The notes beneath the pieces are model-generated. The model made no database searches, was not told the DNA's origin, and saw nothing but the letters and a program-made list of their open reading frames with translations. The translations under genes were made by a program, and so were the position numbers. Source: Phycisphaeraceae bacterium (GTDB lineage: Bacteria; Planctomycetota; Phycisphaerae; Phycisphaerales; Phycisphaeraceae). From it: a stretch of DNA of 37,823 nt. Position 1 is the first letter of the stretch. Each line of letters starts with the position of its first letter. The stretch spans positions 1-37,823 of the forward strand of contig PAIY01000188.1 of NCBI GenBank assembly GCA_002704825.1. The letters run 5' to 3'. This document shows positions 16,294-25,290 of the stretch, in pieces.

Positions 16294-17583
16294 TTGAACA
16301 TGTTGGCAAAACAGGTCGATCTGGTGATCGTGGGGGCAGGGGCTGCAGGGTTGGCAACTGCTATTTTCGCATCTCAGGCTGCACCTGACAAGAAAATTGT
16401 CATTTTGGACGCTGCGAAAAAGGTCGGCACGAAAATCCTCGTCTCCGGTGGCGGACGCTGTAATGTGACCCACACACGCGTGATCCCCAGGGATTATCAC
16501 GGTTCACAAAAAATCATCCGCAATATCCTCGCAGGATTTAACGTCAAACAAACCATCGACTGGTTTGCAGAAATGGGCGTGAAACTCAAGGAAGAAGACA
16601 CTGGCAAACTTTTCCCTGTCACCGACTCCGCCCAGACTGTTCTCGATGCGTTACTCAACCGTTGCAAAGCGCTGGGCATTGAGATTCAACCTGATAGCCG
16701 TGTCCGACAGATCATGCCGATGTCAAAAGCCGATGACCAGCAGGCATCCGGGCCATTTGAGATTCAAACGGATACAGGCAACGTCATCGCACAGCGTGTG
16801 GTGGTCTGTACCGGCGGACGGTCATTACCCAAGAGTGGTTCGGATGGCAGTGGTTGGGCGTTGGTCAAACGTCTTGGGCACACCGTCACCGACACTTACC
16901 CCGCGCTGGTCCCGTTGGTTTTGGATTCATCCTTCTTCCATGCCAAACTCTCAGGCATTTCGCATGAGGTGACGTTGCATACTCATGTCGATGGCAAACG
17001 TGTCGACTCGCGTACCGGCTCCATGCTGTGGACGCATTTTGGGATCAGTGGCCCGGTGGCGATGGATGCCAGTCGATTTTGGGTGATGGCTCACGGACAG
17101 GGGCAAAAGGCAGCGTTGTTCTGTCAGCTCTTGCCGGAGATGCATTTTGATTCGTGTGAAAAATGGCTGATGGATCAGGAACCGAAGATGACGGTCAGTC
17201 GGATTCTCGCGAAGTATTTCCCTACTCGGATGGTTGAGATTTTATGTGACCATGTCGGTATGGGTGCGGATCGTGTGATTGGGCAGCTTAACCGAGATAT
17301 GCGTCGTAAACTTTCACATGCGTTGACGGCGTTGGCTTTGCCGGTGGTTAATGATCGCGGTTGGAACGCAGCCGAAGTGACCGCAGGCGGCGTACCGTTG
17401 GCGGAAATCAACTTCCGGACGATGGGATCGCGCATCGTCGATGGACTGCACTTTGCAGGCGAGGTGTTGGATGTTGATGGACGCATTGGCGGGTTTAACT
17501 TCCAATGGGCCTGGGCCAGTGGCAAACAGGCGGGGGAAGGTGCGATGCGTGCGTTGATGGATGATGATGCGGGAACGTGCTAA
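16294..17583 (+). CDS. BaiN/HI0933-like NAD(P)/FAD-dependent oxidoreductase
   Basis: A flavoprotein of about 430 residues. The FAD site is VDLVIVGAGAAGLATAIFAS, followed by the family signature KKVGTKILVSGGGRCNVTHT. The C-terminal part has TAGGVPLAEINFRTMGSR and LHFAGEVLDVDGRIGGFNFQ, typical of the HI0933 family, in which the bile-acid enzyme BaiN is a member; the real substrate in most bacteria is unknown. The motif GGGRCN replaces the more usual GAGRCN. AGGAG at 16281-16285 is ideally spaced for the TTG at 16294; the ATG at 16300 is the alternative. It is divergent from the metalloprotease and convergent with the metallophosphoesterase. Its stop codon TAA lies inside the dispersed hairpin (copy 2). 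Confidence 0.9.
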   Translation: MNMLAKQVDLVIVGAGAAGLATAIFASQAAPDKKIVILDAAKKVGTKILVSGGGRCNVTHTRVIPRDYHGSQKIIRNILAGFNVKQTIDWFAEMGVKLKEEDTGKLFPVTDSAQTVLDALLNRCKALGIEIQPDSRVRQIMPMSKADDQQASGPFEIQTDTGNVIAQRVVVCTGGRSLPKSGSDGSGWALVKRLGHTVTDTYPALVPLVLDSSFFHAKLSGISHEVTLHTHVDGKRVDSRTGSMLWTHFGISGPVAMDASRFWVMAHGQGQKAALFCQLLPEMHFDSCEKWLMDQEPKMTVSRILAKYFPTRMVEILCDHVGMGADRVIGQLNRDMRRKLSHALTALALPVVNDRGWNAAEVTAGGVPLAEINFRTMGSRIVDGLHFAGEVLDVDGRIGGFNFQWAWASGKQAGEGAMRALMDDDAGTC

Positions 17584-17598
17584 ACCGCAAGCGATTTA
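17579..17598. repeat. Dispersed hairpin repeat, copy 2, at the stops of two convergent genes
   Basis: GCTAAACCGC-AA-GCGATTTA. The TAA at 17581-17583 ends the flavoprotein gene and TTA at 17596-17598 is the TAA stop of the metallophosphoesterase on the other strand, so the palindrome provides both stop codons. It has one substitution relative to the GCGGTTTA form. It leaves only 12 bases between the two genes. Confidence 0.75.
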
Positions 17599-18399
17599 CC
17601 AGGCGTTGATGCCAACGGTCTTGGTGCATGGCGTCCCTGGCAGGGGGCCGCGCCGGAACGTGTAAAGCGGCAGTTGCGGTGGACAGTTAAACCGCATGGG
17701 CAGTCCGACTTCCCCCAGACCACGTGAGACAAAGCCCAGCGTGTTGCCATGGCGAAGCAGGCCAGAACTGTATTTGAGCGGTAAATCTGAATGATTGACG
17801 AAAGCACCGAATCCGGGAATGCGAAGTTGCCCGCCATGGGTGTGCCCGCTGAGCATCACATCTGCACCGATATCCGCTGCCAAAGGCAGGAAACATGGGA
17901 AGTGACTGAGCACAACGGAGACCACCGGATTGGCCTGGTCATCCTGTCGCTTGATCTGCGATGCAATCCCAAGTGAGCCGGGACGTGTGACCTGATCACC
18001 ATTAACCCCGAGAATCTGCAATGGTAAATCACCAATCATCGCTGACTGATCATCAAGCCAATTCACATCCAGTTGTGACTTGAAGCATTCGATAAGGTCG
18101 GGCGTGTCATGATTGCCAAACACACCATAAAAACCGTAGCGTGGTTTGACTTCTTTGATCAACTGCTTCATCACGGTCAATGAAGACTCTGGCATGGACA
18201 GGCCGGACATATAATCGCCGGTGAGTGCAACCAAATCAATGCGATGGGTGGTCAGCTCAGCCATGATGCGCTTGTAGCGATGGCGGTGATGCGTGATATG
18301 CAAGTCCGTCAAATGAGCAATACGCACGCCTGCAAGCACCGTCGGCAGGTGGGGCAGGGTGATATCCCATTTATCAATGAGCTTGCGTTCTTCCATCAT
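17596..18399 (-). CDS. Metallophosphoesterase (YaeI-like)
   Basis: A 267-residue calcineurin-type phosphoesterase with all five metal-site blocks: HLTDLHI (D-x-H), LTGDYM (GD), GNHD, VLSHFP (H) and SGHTHGGQLRIP (GHxH). The C-terminal end SRGLGEVGLPMRFNCPPQ is like the YaeI/UDP-diacylglucosamine-type family, members of which act on lipid or nucleotide phosphates; the substrate here is unknown. No transmembrane segment is seen, unlike some members that are membrane anchored. The start is the first of two consecutive ATGs; no Shine-Dalgarno is obvious. It runs towards the flavoprotein gene and shares the hairpin at its stop. Confidence 0.88.
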   Translation of the reverse strand: MMEERKLIDKWDITLPHLPTVLAGVRIAHLTDLHITHHRHRYKRIMAELTTHRIDLVALTGDYMSGLSMPESSLTVMKQLIKEVKPRYGFYGVFGNHDTPDLIECFKSQLDVNWLDDQSAMIGDLPLQILGVNGDQVTRPGSLGIASQIKRQDDQANPVVSVVLSHFPCFLPLAADIGADVMLSGHTHGGQLRIPGFGAFVNHSDLPLKYSSGLLRHGNTLGFVSRGLGEVGLPMRFNCPPQLPLYTFRRGPLPGTPCTKTVGINAW

Positions 18400-18539
18400 C
18401 AGATTGTAGCAACACTCGCGTTCTTCGCATGGCGTTAGACATGTGATGGATTTCGAGATTGGTGATTGTTCAATGCGCTAAGGTGTCGCGAGCCATGAAT
18501 TGCACGGTCAGCGTTAGTGCTTTAAATCCTGCTGGACAC

Positions 18540-18557
18540 GCTAAACCGCAAGCGGTT
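18540..18557. repeat. Dispersed hairpin repeat, copy 3
   Basis: GCTAAACCGC-AA-GCGGTTGG, the same orientation as copy 2, in the 18400-18663 gap between the metallophosphoesterase start and the TSCPD-gene terminator. It does not overlap a gene I support. Short frames across this gap are not credible because they run through this hairpin and the terminator. Confidence 0.7.
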
Positions 18558-18604
18558 GGCATTCGCGCGTGTCTTGCCAAATGTTGGTTGACGACAAATA
18601 CAAT

Positions 18605-18633
18605 AAAAAACACCGACTCAAACGAGCCGGTGT
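18605..18633 (-). terminator. Rho-independent terminator of the TSCPD-domain gene
   Basis: On the minus strand ACACCGGCTC, a four-base loop, then GAGTCGGTGT, followed by six T (18610-18605). The stem has one G-U pair. It lies about 30 bases after the TSCPD stop at 18664. Confidence 0.87.
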
Positions 18634-18663
18634 CGTATGTTGATTGATTGTTTGCGTCTTTGA

Positions 18664-19038
18664 TTACGCAGCGGAGACTTCCATGGGTTCAGCAAAGTGA
18701 AGGTCCAGATAGCGGGCGACATAGTCAATGATGCTCATCGCTTCGGGGATGTCCGGGTTGGAGGTGTGTCCCATGGGTTCAAAACGCATGCCCTTGAAAC
18801 GCTTGGTGGCTTCGTTGACCGGCAAGCCGTACTGCAACGCCAGGCTCAACGCCCGACAGTAACCCTGGATCAGACCGCTGAGGGTCGAACCTTCCTTGGA
18901 GACTTTGATGAAAATCTCGCCGGGGCGTCCGTCATCGAACAGGCCGATGGTCAGATAGCCTTCGTGTCCCATGATCTGGAACTTGTGGGTGACGGAATGA
19001 CGGGTTGCTGACAGTGTTTCGCGTTGGTGGGCGACCAT
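18664..19038 (-). CDS. Stand-alone TSCPD-type domain, like the C-terminus of class II ribonucleotide reductase (NrdJ)
   Basis: A 124-residue protein whose core matches the C-terminal block of B12-dependent (class II) ribonucleotide reductases: TLSATRHSVTHKFQIMGHEG, then YLTIGLFDDGRPGEIFIKV, KEGSTLSGLIQGYCRALSLA and YGLPVNEATKRFKGMRFEPM, ending SIIDYVARYLDLHF. There is no large catalytic subunit in the window. Pseudomonas aeruginosa is known to have a split class II enzyme (NrdJa/NrdJb), so this could be a small subunit acting with a distant NrdJ, or a regulator. GGAGAG is well placed about nine bases before the ATG at 19038, and a terminator follows, so it is a complete, single-gene unit rather than a fragment. 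Two perfect palindromes lie upstream. The family match is from memory but covers the whole protein. Confidence 0.8.
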   Translation of the reverse strand: MVAHQRETLSATRHSVTHKFQIMGHEGYLTIGLFDDGRPGEIFIKVSKEGSTLSGLIQGYCRALSLALQYGLPVNEATKRFKGMRFEPMGHTSNPDIPEAMSIIDYVARYLDLHFAEPMEVSAA

Positions 19039-19138
19039 GGTTTATTCTCTCCACGGGTTTGGAAAACGGCAGCTCACATACATCCCGAGCCGCAAGTCGG
19101 ATGGATATTGTTATCGGACAATTTGTTTTTGCAACTTC

Positions 19139-19191
19139 AATATTCGGAATATTTTTCACAAAACAGGTGTCCCCTGATCTGTTAAACAGAT
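19139..19191. promoter_or_regulatory. Two 7+1+7 palindromes upstream of the TSCPD gene
   Basis: AATATTC-G-GAATATT (19139-19153) and ATCTGTT-A-AACAGAT (19177-19191) are each perfect seven-base inverted repeats around a single base. They lie 100-150 bases before the TSCPD start and before the divergent/upstream promoter regions. Neither matches the NrdR box or LexA site patterns I know. Candidate operators. Confidence 0.35.
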
Positions 19192-19268
19192 GCTGTGACT
19201 GGAGATGATTGTTTTCAACCTGATTGTTTCAGAGAGTTATAAGCATTGGGCAAGGTTGTGAACGCTGC

Positions 19269-19460
19269 TCATTTGGAATGCATTCTTTGGTCAAGTTCTT
19301 TGAGATATTCATTGCGACGGGTCTTGGATTCGCGCAAAAGGTTGTGCACCGCCGTTTCACGACGGAAGTGACCGAGCAATGTTTTGATGAATGCAAGCAC
19401 CATCATGTAAAACAGGATCAGCAGATAGGGCCAGCAACTTTGTAGAACATCTAATGGCAT
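19269..19460 (-). CDS. Small one-helix membrane protein, unknown
   Basis: A 63-residue protein with one hydrophobic helix (about 11-30, YLLILFYMMVLAFIKTLLG) and a charged C-terminal half (RRETAVHNLLRESKTRRNEY). The start is supported by AAGGA about eight bases before the ATG at 19460. I do not recognise a family. It lies between the TSCPD gene and the start of the large exported protein on the opposite strand; the 19200-19268 stretch holds nothing else I can support. Confidence 0.6.
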   Translation of the reverse strand: MPLDVLQSCWPYLLILFYMMVLAFIKTLLGHFRRETAVHNLLRESKTRRNEYLKELDQRMHSK

Positions 19461-19547
19461 CGTTAATTCCTTATCGACAACTCCCTATTGAAAACTTCAG
19501 ATATAAACACGTGGAAGGCCAACGAAATAATCGCTAAACTGTGTCCG

Positions 19548-21887
19548 ATGCTTACATTTGCTCGATCCGGGATATTCTGTTGGGTACTGCTGTGCCTGGC
19601 GGCTGTGACTTGGGGCCAGGAAAGTCCAATTCAATTGGCAGTTGATCCGGCATACACCGGTATCGGCGGGATCGTCCGGCCTGGTTCGTGGACGCCCATG
19701 CGCCTCACCGTGGACAATGCCAACGGTCCCACACGGCAGGTCATTGTCGGTTGGTCAATCAAGGACATGGACCAGGATACCGTCATGGCGCAGCGTCGAA
19801 CGACGCTCACTGCTGGGCGGGTTCAGAATGTCTGGTTGTACGCGGTCCCGCCCCTGTATCTCCAAAATAAGAATCTCAGCAATTTTGCCTGGCAGGTTTG
19901 GGTTCGAGATGAACTCACCGGCATGTTGCTCGTCCAGGCAGCCATGCCCATTAACACCTTGGCTCCACCGACCACCACGCTCCTGGCCACCACCGGTCCC
20001 CGGGCGCGGCTGGGGCTCGAACCCTATGTCGAAAAAATCGGTGAGACGGCCAATCTACCATACACACAGCATGAGTCGATGCACCTGATCCGCGGCCTGA
20101 TGCCTGATCAGATGCCCGATCGTTGGTATGGGTATGACGCTTTGAGCATGCTCATCTGGACGCCTGACAGCCCCGACCCCGGTTCGCCATCGATCTCACC
20201 GAGTATGCTTCAGGCATTGCGACAGTGGGTGATGCAGGGCGGACATCTGGTGGTGTCACTGCCGACGGTGGGCGAACTGTGGACTTCCAGTCAGTTGGCG
20301 GACCTTTTGCCTGAAGTGGATATGCAACCGGTCGCCGATCAGTTGGTCCCATTCGTGCTCGGATTGACGTCGGATGTGAAGCGGATGGACATGATGACTT
20401 TCACGCCACGCCCCGGCAGTGATGTCGCAGTGCTTGCAAAGACCGAAGTCGACAGTATGCCGATCATCGTCAGCCAGCAGCGCGGGTTTGGTTGCGTGAC
20501 TTTGGTTGGAATTGATCTATCGCTGCGCGAACTTTCACCACTCCCAAACGGCCCGAATCTCTGGCATGCCATCGCCAACTGGCAGAGTCCGGCATTCACG
20601 CGTTCACGCATCCGTGAAGAACTCGACAAGAAAACCATGGCACCGATTTTCAATCGCTCCCTTTTAGACATGGGTAATTTCGTCGGACCCCAGGTTGCCA
20701 TGAAGGGAACCTACAACGCGGCTTTGCTCATTGCGATGGTTCTCTTTGCAGGTTACTGGCTGCTCTCCGGGCCGGTGAGTTTCTTTGTGCTCAAGCATAA
20801 GTCCCGTGAACGTTTTGCCTGGAGTGCGTTCGTCATCACGGTGCTGGTTTTCTCCGCGATCACCTGGGCGACAGCCATGTTCTTCCGCCCAACCAACACG
20901 CGTGTGGAGCACTTCTCCATTTTGGATATTGATGCCCAGCAGGAGCAGGTCCGTGCCAGCAGTTGGCTGAGTCTGTTCGTTGCAGAGCATGGCATGGTGG
21001 ATGTCAGTGTGCAGGACAATGTCAATGCCACCAGCAATCAAAATCTCATCGCGGCGCCCGGTTTCCCGCCTGTCCTCCAGAGCACCGGTTTCCTGGATCC
21101 GCAGAGTTACAGTTTTGCGTGTAATGCCCCCGGTGATGTGACCATCCCGTTCCGCGCGACCGCCAAGCAGCTTTCCGTGCGTTGGCAGGCGAGCACCACC
21201 GATCCGATGGCAGAAGGTTACGAGTCCGACAAACTCATCCATGCCAAGATTGATCTGGTTAATAATTTCCCGCAAGGTTCATTGACACATCTTCTGCCTA
21301 AGCCGATGCGTTCGACCTTGTTTGTTTACTGTCCTGGTAATGGACGCACGCCCATGGTCTGGCGTGAAAAAGCGGATTGGAAACCGGGTGTGCCACTGCT
21401 GATCAATCCAAACAAGATTCAGCCGATTGATCGCCTGGTGGTCAAACCGACGCATTCGCTTTCGCATGATTGGGAAGGCTATCTCTGGTCGTTACAGCAT
21501 GGCAATAAACCGCTCCAACGTCTGATTCATGCCAACAACCCGGACCTGCAGTTGGCGTCCAATGAAATCTACACCGGCGTGGAGATGCTCAGCTTTTATG
21601 ACATGCTCCCGCCACCGACGTATTGGAAGACGGCGACGACCATCAACTTGGATTCGCCGATGCATTACCTGCGATCACTGGGGCGTGAACTGGATTGGTC
21701 CAAGCATACGCAATTCCCACGCCTGATCCTCATTGGGTATCTGGAAGACGCACCTTTGCCTTTGCCGCTGCTTGTGGATCACCAACCCGTTGCCGGTCAT
21801 GGTCGTGTAGCGGTACGCTGGATCATGCACCTTAATCCTCAGACCAATGCTGATAATACTGCTGCCAAGGCTCAACCTACGGAATAA
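19548..21887 (+). CDS. Large exported membrane protein preceding an ABC ATPase, unknown
   Basis: About 779 residues. An N-terminal signal-like helix (FARSGIFCWVLLCLAAVTWG) precedes a long beta-rich exported region containing a Rossmann-like strand IVSQQRGFGCVTLVGIDL. Two membrane helices follow at about 390-415 (ALLIAMVLFAGYWLLSGPV) and 422-445 (FAWSAFVITVLVFSAITW), then another large domain. I do not recognise the family; the layout (signal, outside domain, two helices, outside domain) recalls proteins found near ABC transporters in planctomycetes. The ATG at 19548 is favoured over an upstream in-frame TTG at 19488 because it directly starts the signal helix. The next gene, an ABC ATPase, begins 6 bases after its stop, so the pair is co-translated, and this protein may be its membrane partner even though it has no permease signature I can see. 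Confidence 0.7.
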   Translation: MLTFARSGIFCWVLLCLAAVTWGQESPIQLAVDPAYTGIGGIVRPGSWTPMRLTVDNANGPTRQVIVGWSIKDMDQDTVMAQRRTTLTAGRVQNVWLYAVPPLYLQNKNLSNFAWQVWVRDELTGMLLVQAAMPINTLAPPTTTLLATTGPRARLGLEPYVEKIGETANLPYTQHESMHLIRGLMPDQMPDRWYGYDALSMLIWTPDSPDPGSPSISPSMLQALRQWVMQGGHLVVSLPTVGELWTSSQLADLLPEVDMQPVADQLVPFVLGLTSDVKRMDMMTFTPRPGSDVAVLAKTEVDSMPIIVSQQRGFGCVTLVGIDLSLRELSPLPNGPNLWHAIANWQSPAFTRSRIREELDKKTMAPIFNRSLLDMGNFVGPQVAMKGTYNAALLIAMVLFAGYWLLSGPVSFFVLKHKSRERFAWSAFVITVLVFSAITWATAMFFRPTNTRVEHFSILDIDAQQEQVRASSWLSLFVAEHGMVDVSVQDNVNATSNQNLIAAPGFPPVLQSTGFLDPQSYSFACNAPGDVTIPFRATAKQLSVRWQASTTDPMAEGYESDKLIHAKIDLVNNFPQGSLTHLLPKPMRSTLFVYCPGNGRTPMVWREKADWKPGVPLLINPNKIQPIDRLVVKPTHSLSHDWEGYLWSLQHGNKPLQRLIHANNPDLQLASNEIYTGVEMLSFYDMLPPPTYWKTATTINLDSPMHYLRSLGRELDWSKHTQFPRLILIGYLEDAPLPLPLLVDHQPVAGHGRVAVRWIMHLNPQTNADNTAAKAQPTE

Positions 21888-21893
21888 CGCGCC

Positions 21894-22835
21894 ATGTCGA
21901 TGATTCAAACCATCAATCTCACCAAACGCTACGGCGAACTCACAGCCTTGTCCAACCTCAATCTCACCATTGAGCAGGGCGACTGTTTTGGTTTCATCGG
22001 CCCCAATGGTGCAGGCAAAACAACCACCATCAAAATCCTGGCAACACTGCTCAAACCCACCTGGGGTGAAGCCCGTGTCGATGGCTTATCCGTTGGCCCG
22101 GTCAGCGCCCGCAAAGTCCGTCGCGTCATTGGCTATGTCCCGGATTATTTCGGTTCCTATGACGATATGGTAGTCCACGAGTATCTCTCGTTTTTTGCAG
22201 CGGCCTATGACATTCATGGCAAAAAGGCTCGTGAAGTCATCTCCGACGTGTTGGACTTGACGGACCTTGCCTACAAAGTCGATGCGGAAGTCAACTCGCT
22301 GTCACGTGGGATGCAGCAGCGTTTGTCCGTCGCCCGTGTACTTTTGCATGATCCCAAGGTCCTGCTGCTCGACGAACCGGCATCCGGTCTGGACCCACGC
22401 GCCCGAATTGAAATTCGTGAACTGCTCAAGGAACTGCATCGCATGGGCAAGACCATTCTCATCAGTTCCCACATTCTCCTGGAACTGGCTGACCTCTGTG
22501 ACAAGGTCGGCATCATCGAGCAGGGTGAACTCAAATACACCGGCACGGTCGATGATATCCTGCACCGCGCCCGAGTCGGACACATCGTCAATATCGCCGT
22601 GGCAGAACGCACCGGTGATGCGCACCTGCTACTGAAAAATCTCCCCCATGTCAGCGATGTGACACCCATCAATGGACATACCCTCCGTGTAACTTTGGAT
22701 GACCAGGCGGGTGTCGAACCATCCATGCTCGCACAGCAACTCATCTCCTCCGGCTTCCGACTCACCCGTCTGGAAGAGGAAAAAGTCAATCTCGAAACCG
22801 CCTTCATGCGACTGACCAAAGGCCTGGTGCAGTAA
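21894..22835 (+). CDS. ABC transporter ATP-binding protein
   Basis: A 313-residue ATPase of the drug/ABC-2 export type. Walker A is [10 protein letters not shown], the signature is [10 protein letters not shown], Walker B with D-loop is [11 protein letters not shown], and the switch His is in LISSHI. The C-terminal extension after about 215, ending [17 protein letters not shown], is typical of ABC-2 export ATPases. No ABC-2 permease is adjacent; the upstream large membrane protein, just 6 bases away, is the only possible partner here. The stop at 22833-22835 merges with copy 4 of the hairpin. It is probably an exporter or part of a cell-envelope complex. Confidence 0.9.
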   Translation: MSMIQTINLTKRYGELTALSNLNLTIEQGDCFGFIGPNGAGKTTTIKILATLLKPTWGEARVDGLSVGPVSARKVRRVIGYVPDYFGSYDDMVVHEYLSFFAAAYDIHGKKAREVISDVLDLTDLAYKVDAEVNSLSRGMQQRLSVARVLLHDPKVLLLDEPASGLDPRARIEIRELLKELHRMGKTILISSHILLELADLCDKVGIIEQGELKYTGTVDDILHRARVGHIVNIAVAERTGDAHLLLKNLPHVSDVTPINGHTLRVTLDDQAGVEPSMLAQQLISSGFRLTRLEEEKVNLETAFMRLTKGLVQ

Positions 22836-22853
22836 AACCGCTTGCGGTTTAGC
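22833..22853. repeat. Dispersed hairpin repeat, copy 4
   Basis: TAAAACCGC-TT-GCGGTTTAGC. The ABC ATPase stop TAA is its first three bases, so this copy also sits at a gene's 3' end. The core is an uninterrupted seven-base stem, AAACCGC/GCGGTTT, in the same orientation as copy 1. Confidence 0.75.
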
Positions 22854-22923
22854 ATTGGTTAATTCTTATATTCGACTTCAGGCGCTTTGTTCCCTTGAGG
22901 TATTCGGCGTAGGATGGATCTCT

Positions 22924-25194
22924 ATGACCAACCGCTTAGCCAACGAATCAAGCCCGTATCTGCTGCAGCATGCCAACAATCCTGTTGATTGGTATCCGTG
23001 GGGCGATGAGGCATTTGAACTTGCTCGAAAGAGTAACAAGCCGATTTTTCTGAGCATTGGATATTCGACCTGCTACTGGTGTCACGTCATGGAACGCCAG
23101 TGTTTTGAAAATCCGCAGATCGCAGCCATGATGAATGAGCATTTTGTCAACATCAAGGTCGATCGTGAAGAACGCCCGGATGTCGATGACATTTATATGG
23201 CAGCCGTCCAGATCATGACCGGGCAGGGCGGTTGGCCGATGAGCGTGTTCCTGACGCCGGACCTCAAACCGTACTATGCAGGAACCTACTTCCCACCCGA
23301 AGACGCGCATGGCAGACCGGGCATGCCGACATTAATTCACGGTTTGTCCGATGCCTGGCAAAACAAGCGTGACGAAGTATTGGCCCAGGCCGATGAGATC
23401 GCCAAAGCCATTGAAGATCATCTCAGTCACGAACACGAACCTGACACCATTGACCCGCAGGTGATCTCCGACACGCAGCATCAACTCATGCGTATCTACG
23501 ATTCGACCCATGGCGGATTCGGTCAGGCCCCCAAGTTCCCTCAGGCTTCGAATCTCCTGTTTTTACAGGCATTTTTGAACGCCAATCCTGATCAGGCGAC
23601 GCAAAGCGCACTGTCACATACACTCGACCGCATGGCCTTTGGCGGGATTTATGATCAGGTCGGTGGCGGGTTTCATCGCTACTCCACCGACGCGCAATGG
23701 TTGGTTCCTCATTTTGAAAAAATGCTCTATGACAATGGGCAATTGGCTTTGGTCTATGCCAACGCGCATATGTCCATGGAGCCTGAAGATGAGCCGACGC
23801 GTTATGCGACGATTGCCAAGGAAATCTGTGAATATGTGCTGCGGGAAATGACCGATGAGACGGGGATGTTCTTCTCAGCACAGGATGCCGAGGTCGATGC
23901 CTGCGAAGGTTTGAATTACCTGTGGCTCACAGACGAAATTGAAAAAGCGATCGACAATCCAGCATTGGCAAAGTTGGCTTGTGAACTTTACGGCCTGGAC
24001 AAGGGCACCAATTTCCAGGACCCGCATCAAACCGATCAGCCGCGACGCAATGTCCTGTTCCTGCCCCAGTCGATGTCTGATTTTGCATCCCATGCCAAGC
24101 GCACGTTGGATCAGATTCAAACCCAGCGTAAATCCATCAACAGTAAATTGCTTGCTGCCCGAGTTAAACGTAAGCAACCCAGCTTGGATGACAAAGTCCT
24201 GGTTGCGTGGAACGGGATGATGATCTGTGGCATGGCACGATCCGGGGAGGCGCTCAACAATAACGAGTACATCCACGCAGCAGTCAAAGCCGCCGACAGC
24301 ATTTTCCTGAACATGGTTGATGATGACGGTAAGCTCTACCGCAGTTACCGGCAAGGTAAGCTCGGTGTCCCGGCTGTCCTTGAAGATTATGCCCATCTCA
24401 TTTCGGCCTGCTGTATGCTCCATCGCGTGATCAGTGATACGTTGTGGCTTGATCATGCGGTCAAACTTTATAACACTGTCATGAAGCTTTTTGCAGCCGA
24501 GCATGGCGGGTATTTCGACACCCTTGCCGATCAGACTGATTTGTTTGTACGTACGCGTTCAACCTACGACGGAGCGACACCGTCGGGTAACAGCGTGATG
24601 GTGCATAACCAATTGGATCTCTACGAACTCACCAGCCAGTCGGTGTATCTCAAGCGTGCGGAACTTGACCTTAAGGCATCAAGCCAACTCATCGGCGCTG
24701 CCAAAGTCGGCATGGTCCATCTGGCGCACGCACAATTGCGTTATCTGAGTTTGACAGCCAACGACGAAGGACAGCGATTTGTCCTGCCCAAGGCACGTGA
24801 AAAGCGACACGTGATGAATCTGGACATCCAACCCCGTGAGATCAAACTCACCAGTGAGCCAACGATGGTGACCTTGACGTTGGATATCGGCAAAGACTAT
24901 CACCTCAATGCCCATGATGTGCCGGAGAATTTGACGGCAACGGAATTGGTACTCGAAGGTTCGGAAGCAGTGTCGATGGAGATTGCTTACCCGGCTGGCA
25001 AGCAAATGTCCTATCCCTTTTCCGATGTTCCGATTCAGGTCTATACCGGCAAGATGGAAATCCCGGTGATGATCCACGCAACAGGGCCCGTCTCTGAGAT
25101 GCCCAGGTTATATTTGCGTTACCAGATGTGCACCGATGAAAGTTGCCTGCCGGAGCAGAAACTGGAATTGCCCGTGGATTTCGTGGTTGGCTGA
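22924..25194 (+). CDS. DUF255 (YyaL/SSP411-like) thioredoxin-fold protein with a DsbD-alpha-like C-terminal domain
   Basis: About 756 residues. The N-terminal part is the DUF255 thioredoxin-like fold: [20 protein letters not shown], then [19 protein letters not shown] with a CxxC motif (CYWC), and [20 protein letters not shown]. The middle is a six-hairpin, glycosidase-like (alpha/alpha) domain with [20 protein letters not shown]. The last 120 residues, beginning [12 protein letters not shown] and ending [20 protein letters not shown], resemble the N-terminal (alpha) domain of DsbD, including a C-x4-C pair. No signal peptide is seen, so a DsbD-alpha-like domain would be in the cytoplasm. The ATG at 22924 is preferred over 22855; AGGATGGA lies upstream of it. 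The role of the family is not known; a thiol-disulfide or sugar-linked function is inferred only from folds. Confidence 0.85.
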   Translation: MTNRLANESSPYLLQHANNPVDWYPWGDEAFELARKSNKPIFLSIGYSTCYWCHVMERQCFENPQIAAMMNEHFVNIKVDREERPDVDDIYMAAVQIMTGQGGWPMSVFLTPDLKPYYAGTYFPPEDAHGRPGMPTLIHGLSDAWQNKRDEVLAQADEIAKAIEDHLSHEHEPDTIDPQVISDTQHQLMRIYDSTHGGFGQAPKFPQASNLLFLQAFLNANPDQATQSALSHTLDRMAFGGIYDQVGGGFHRYSTDAQWLVPHFEKMLYDNGQLALVYANAHMSMEPEDEPTRYATIAKEICEYVLREMTDETGMFFSAQDAEVDACEGLNYLWLTDEIEKAIDNPALAKLACELYGLDKGTNFQDPHQTDQPRRNVLFLPQSMSDFASHAKRTLDQIQTQRKSINSKLLAARVKRKQPSLDDKVLVAWNGMMICGMARSGEALNNNEYIHAAVKAADSIFLNMVDDDGKLYRSYRQGKLGVPAVLEDYAHLISACCMLHRVISDTLWLDHAVKLYNTVMKLFAAEHGGYFDTLADQTDLFVRTRSTYDGATPSGNSVMVHNQLDLYELTSQSVYLKRAELDLKASSQLIGAAKVGMVHLAHAQLRYLSLTANDEGQRFVLPKAREKRHVMNLDIQPREIKLTSEPTMVTLTLDIGKDYHLNAHDVPENLTATELVLEGSEAVSMEIAYPAGKQMSYPFSDVPIQVYTGKMEIPVMIHATGPVSEMPRLYLRYQMCTDESCLPEQKLELPVDFVVG

Positions 25195-25254
25195 ATAACG
25201 CGTCGAATAACGCAAAAATCTTGAATCTCGCACGTACTGATATCACATCAAATG

Positions 25255-25263
25255 TGGTAAGAT
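25255..25263 (+). promoter_or_regulatory. Possible extended -10 promoter of mgtE
   Basis: TGGTAAGAT: an extended -10 (TG, one base, then TAAGAT at 25258-25263) about 28 bases before the mgtE ATG. No good -35 is present, which is tolerated by extended -10 promoters. Two copies of GAATAACGC (25193-25201 and 25205-25213) lie upstream around the previous stop. Suggests mgtE can be expressed apart from the DUF255 gene. Confidence 0.3.
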
Positions 25264-25290
25264 GCTCGCTTGTCGTGAAGGAACCGACGC

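Noticed and set aside
18459..18647. A 62-codon plus-strand frame
   Set aside because: It runs through hairpin copy 3 and the terminator of the TSCPD gene, and has no recognisable sequence.
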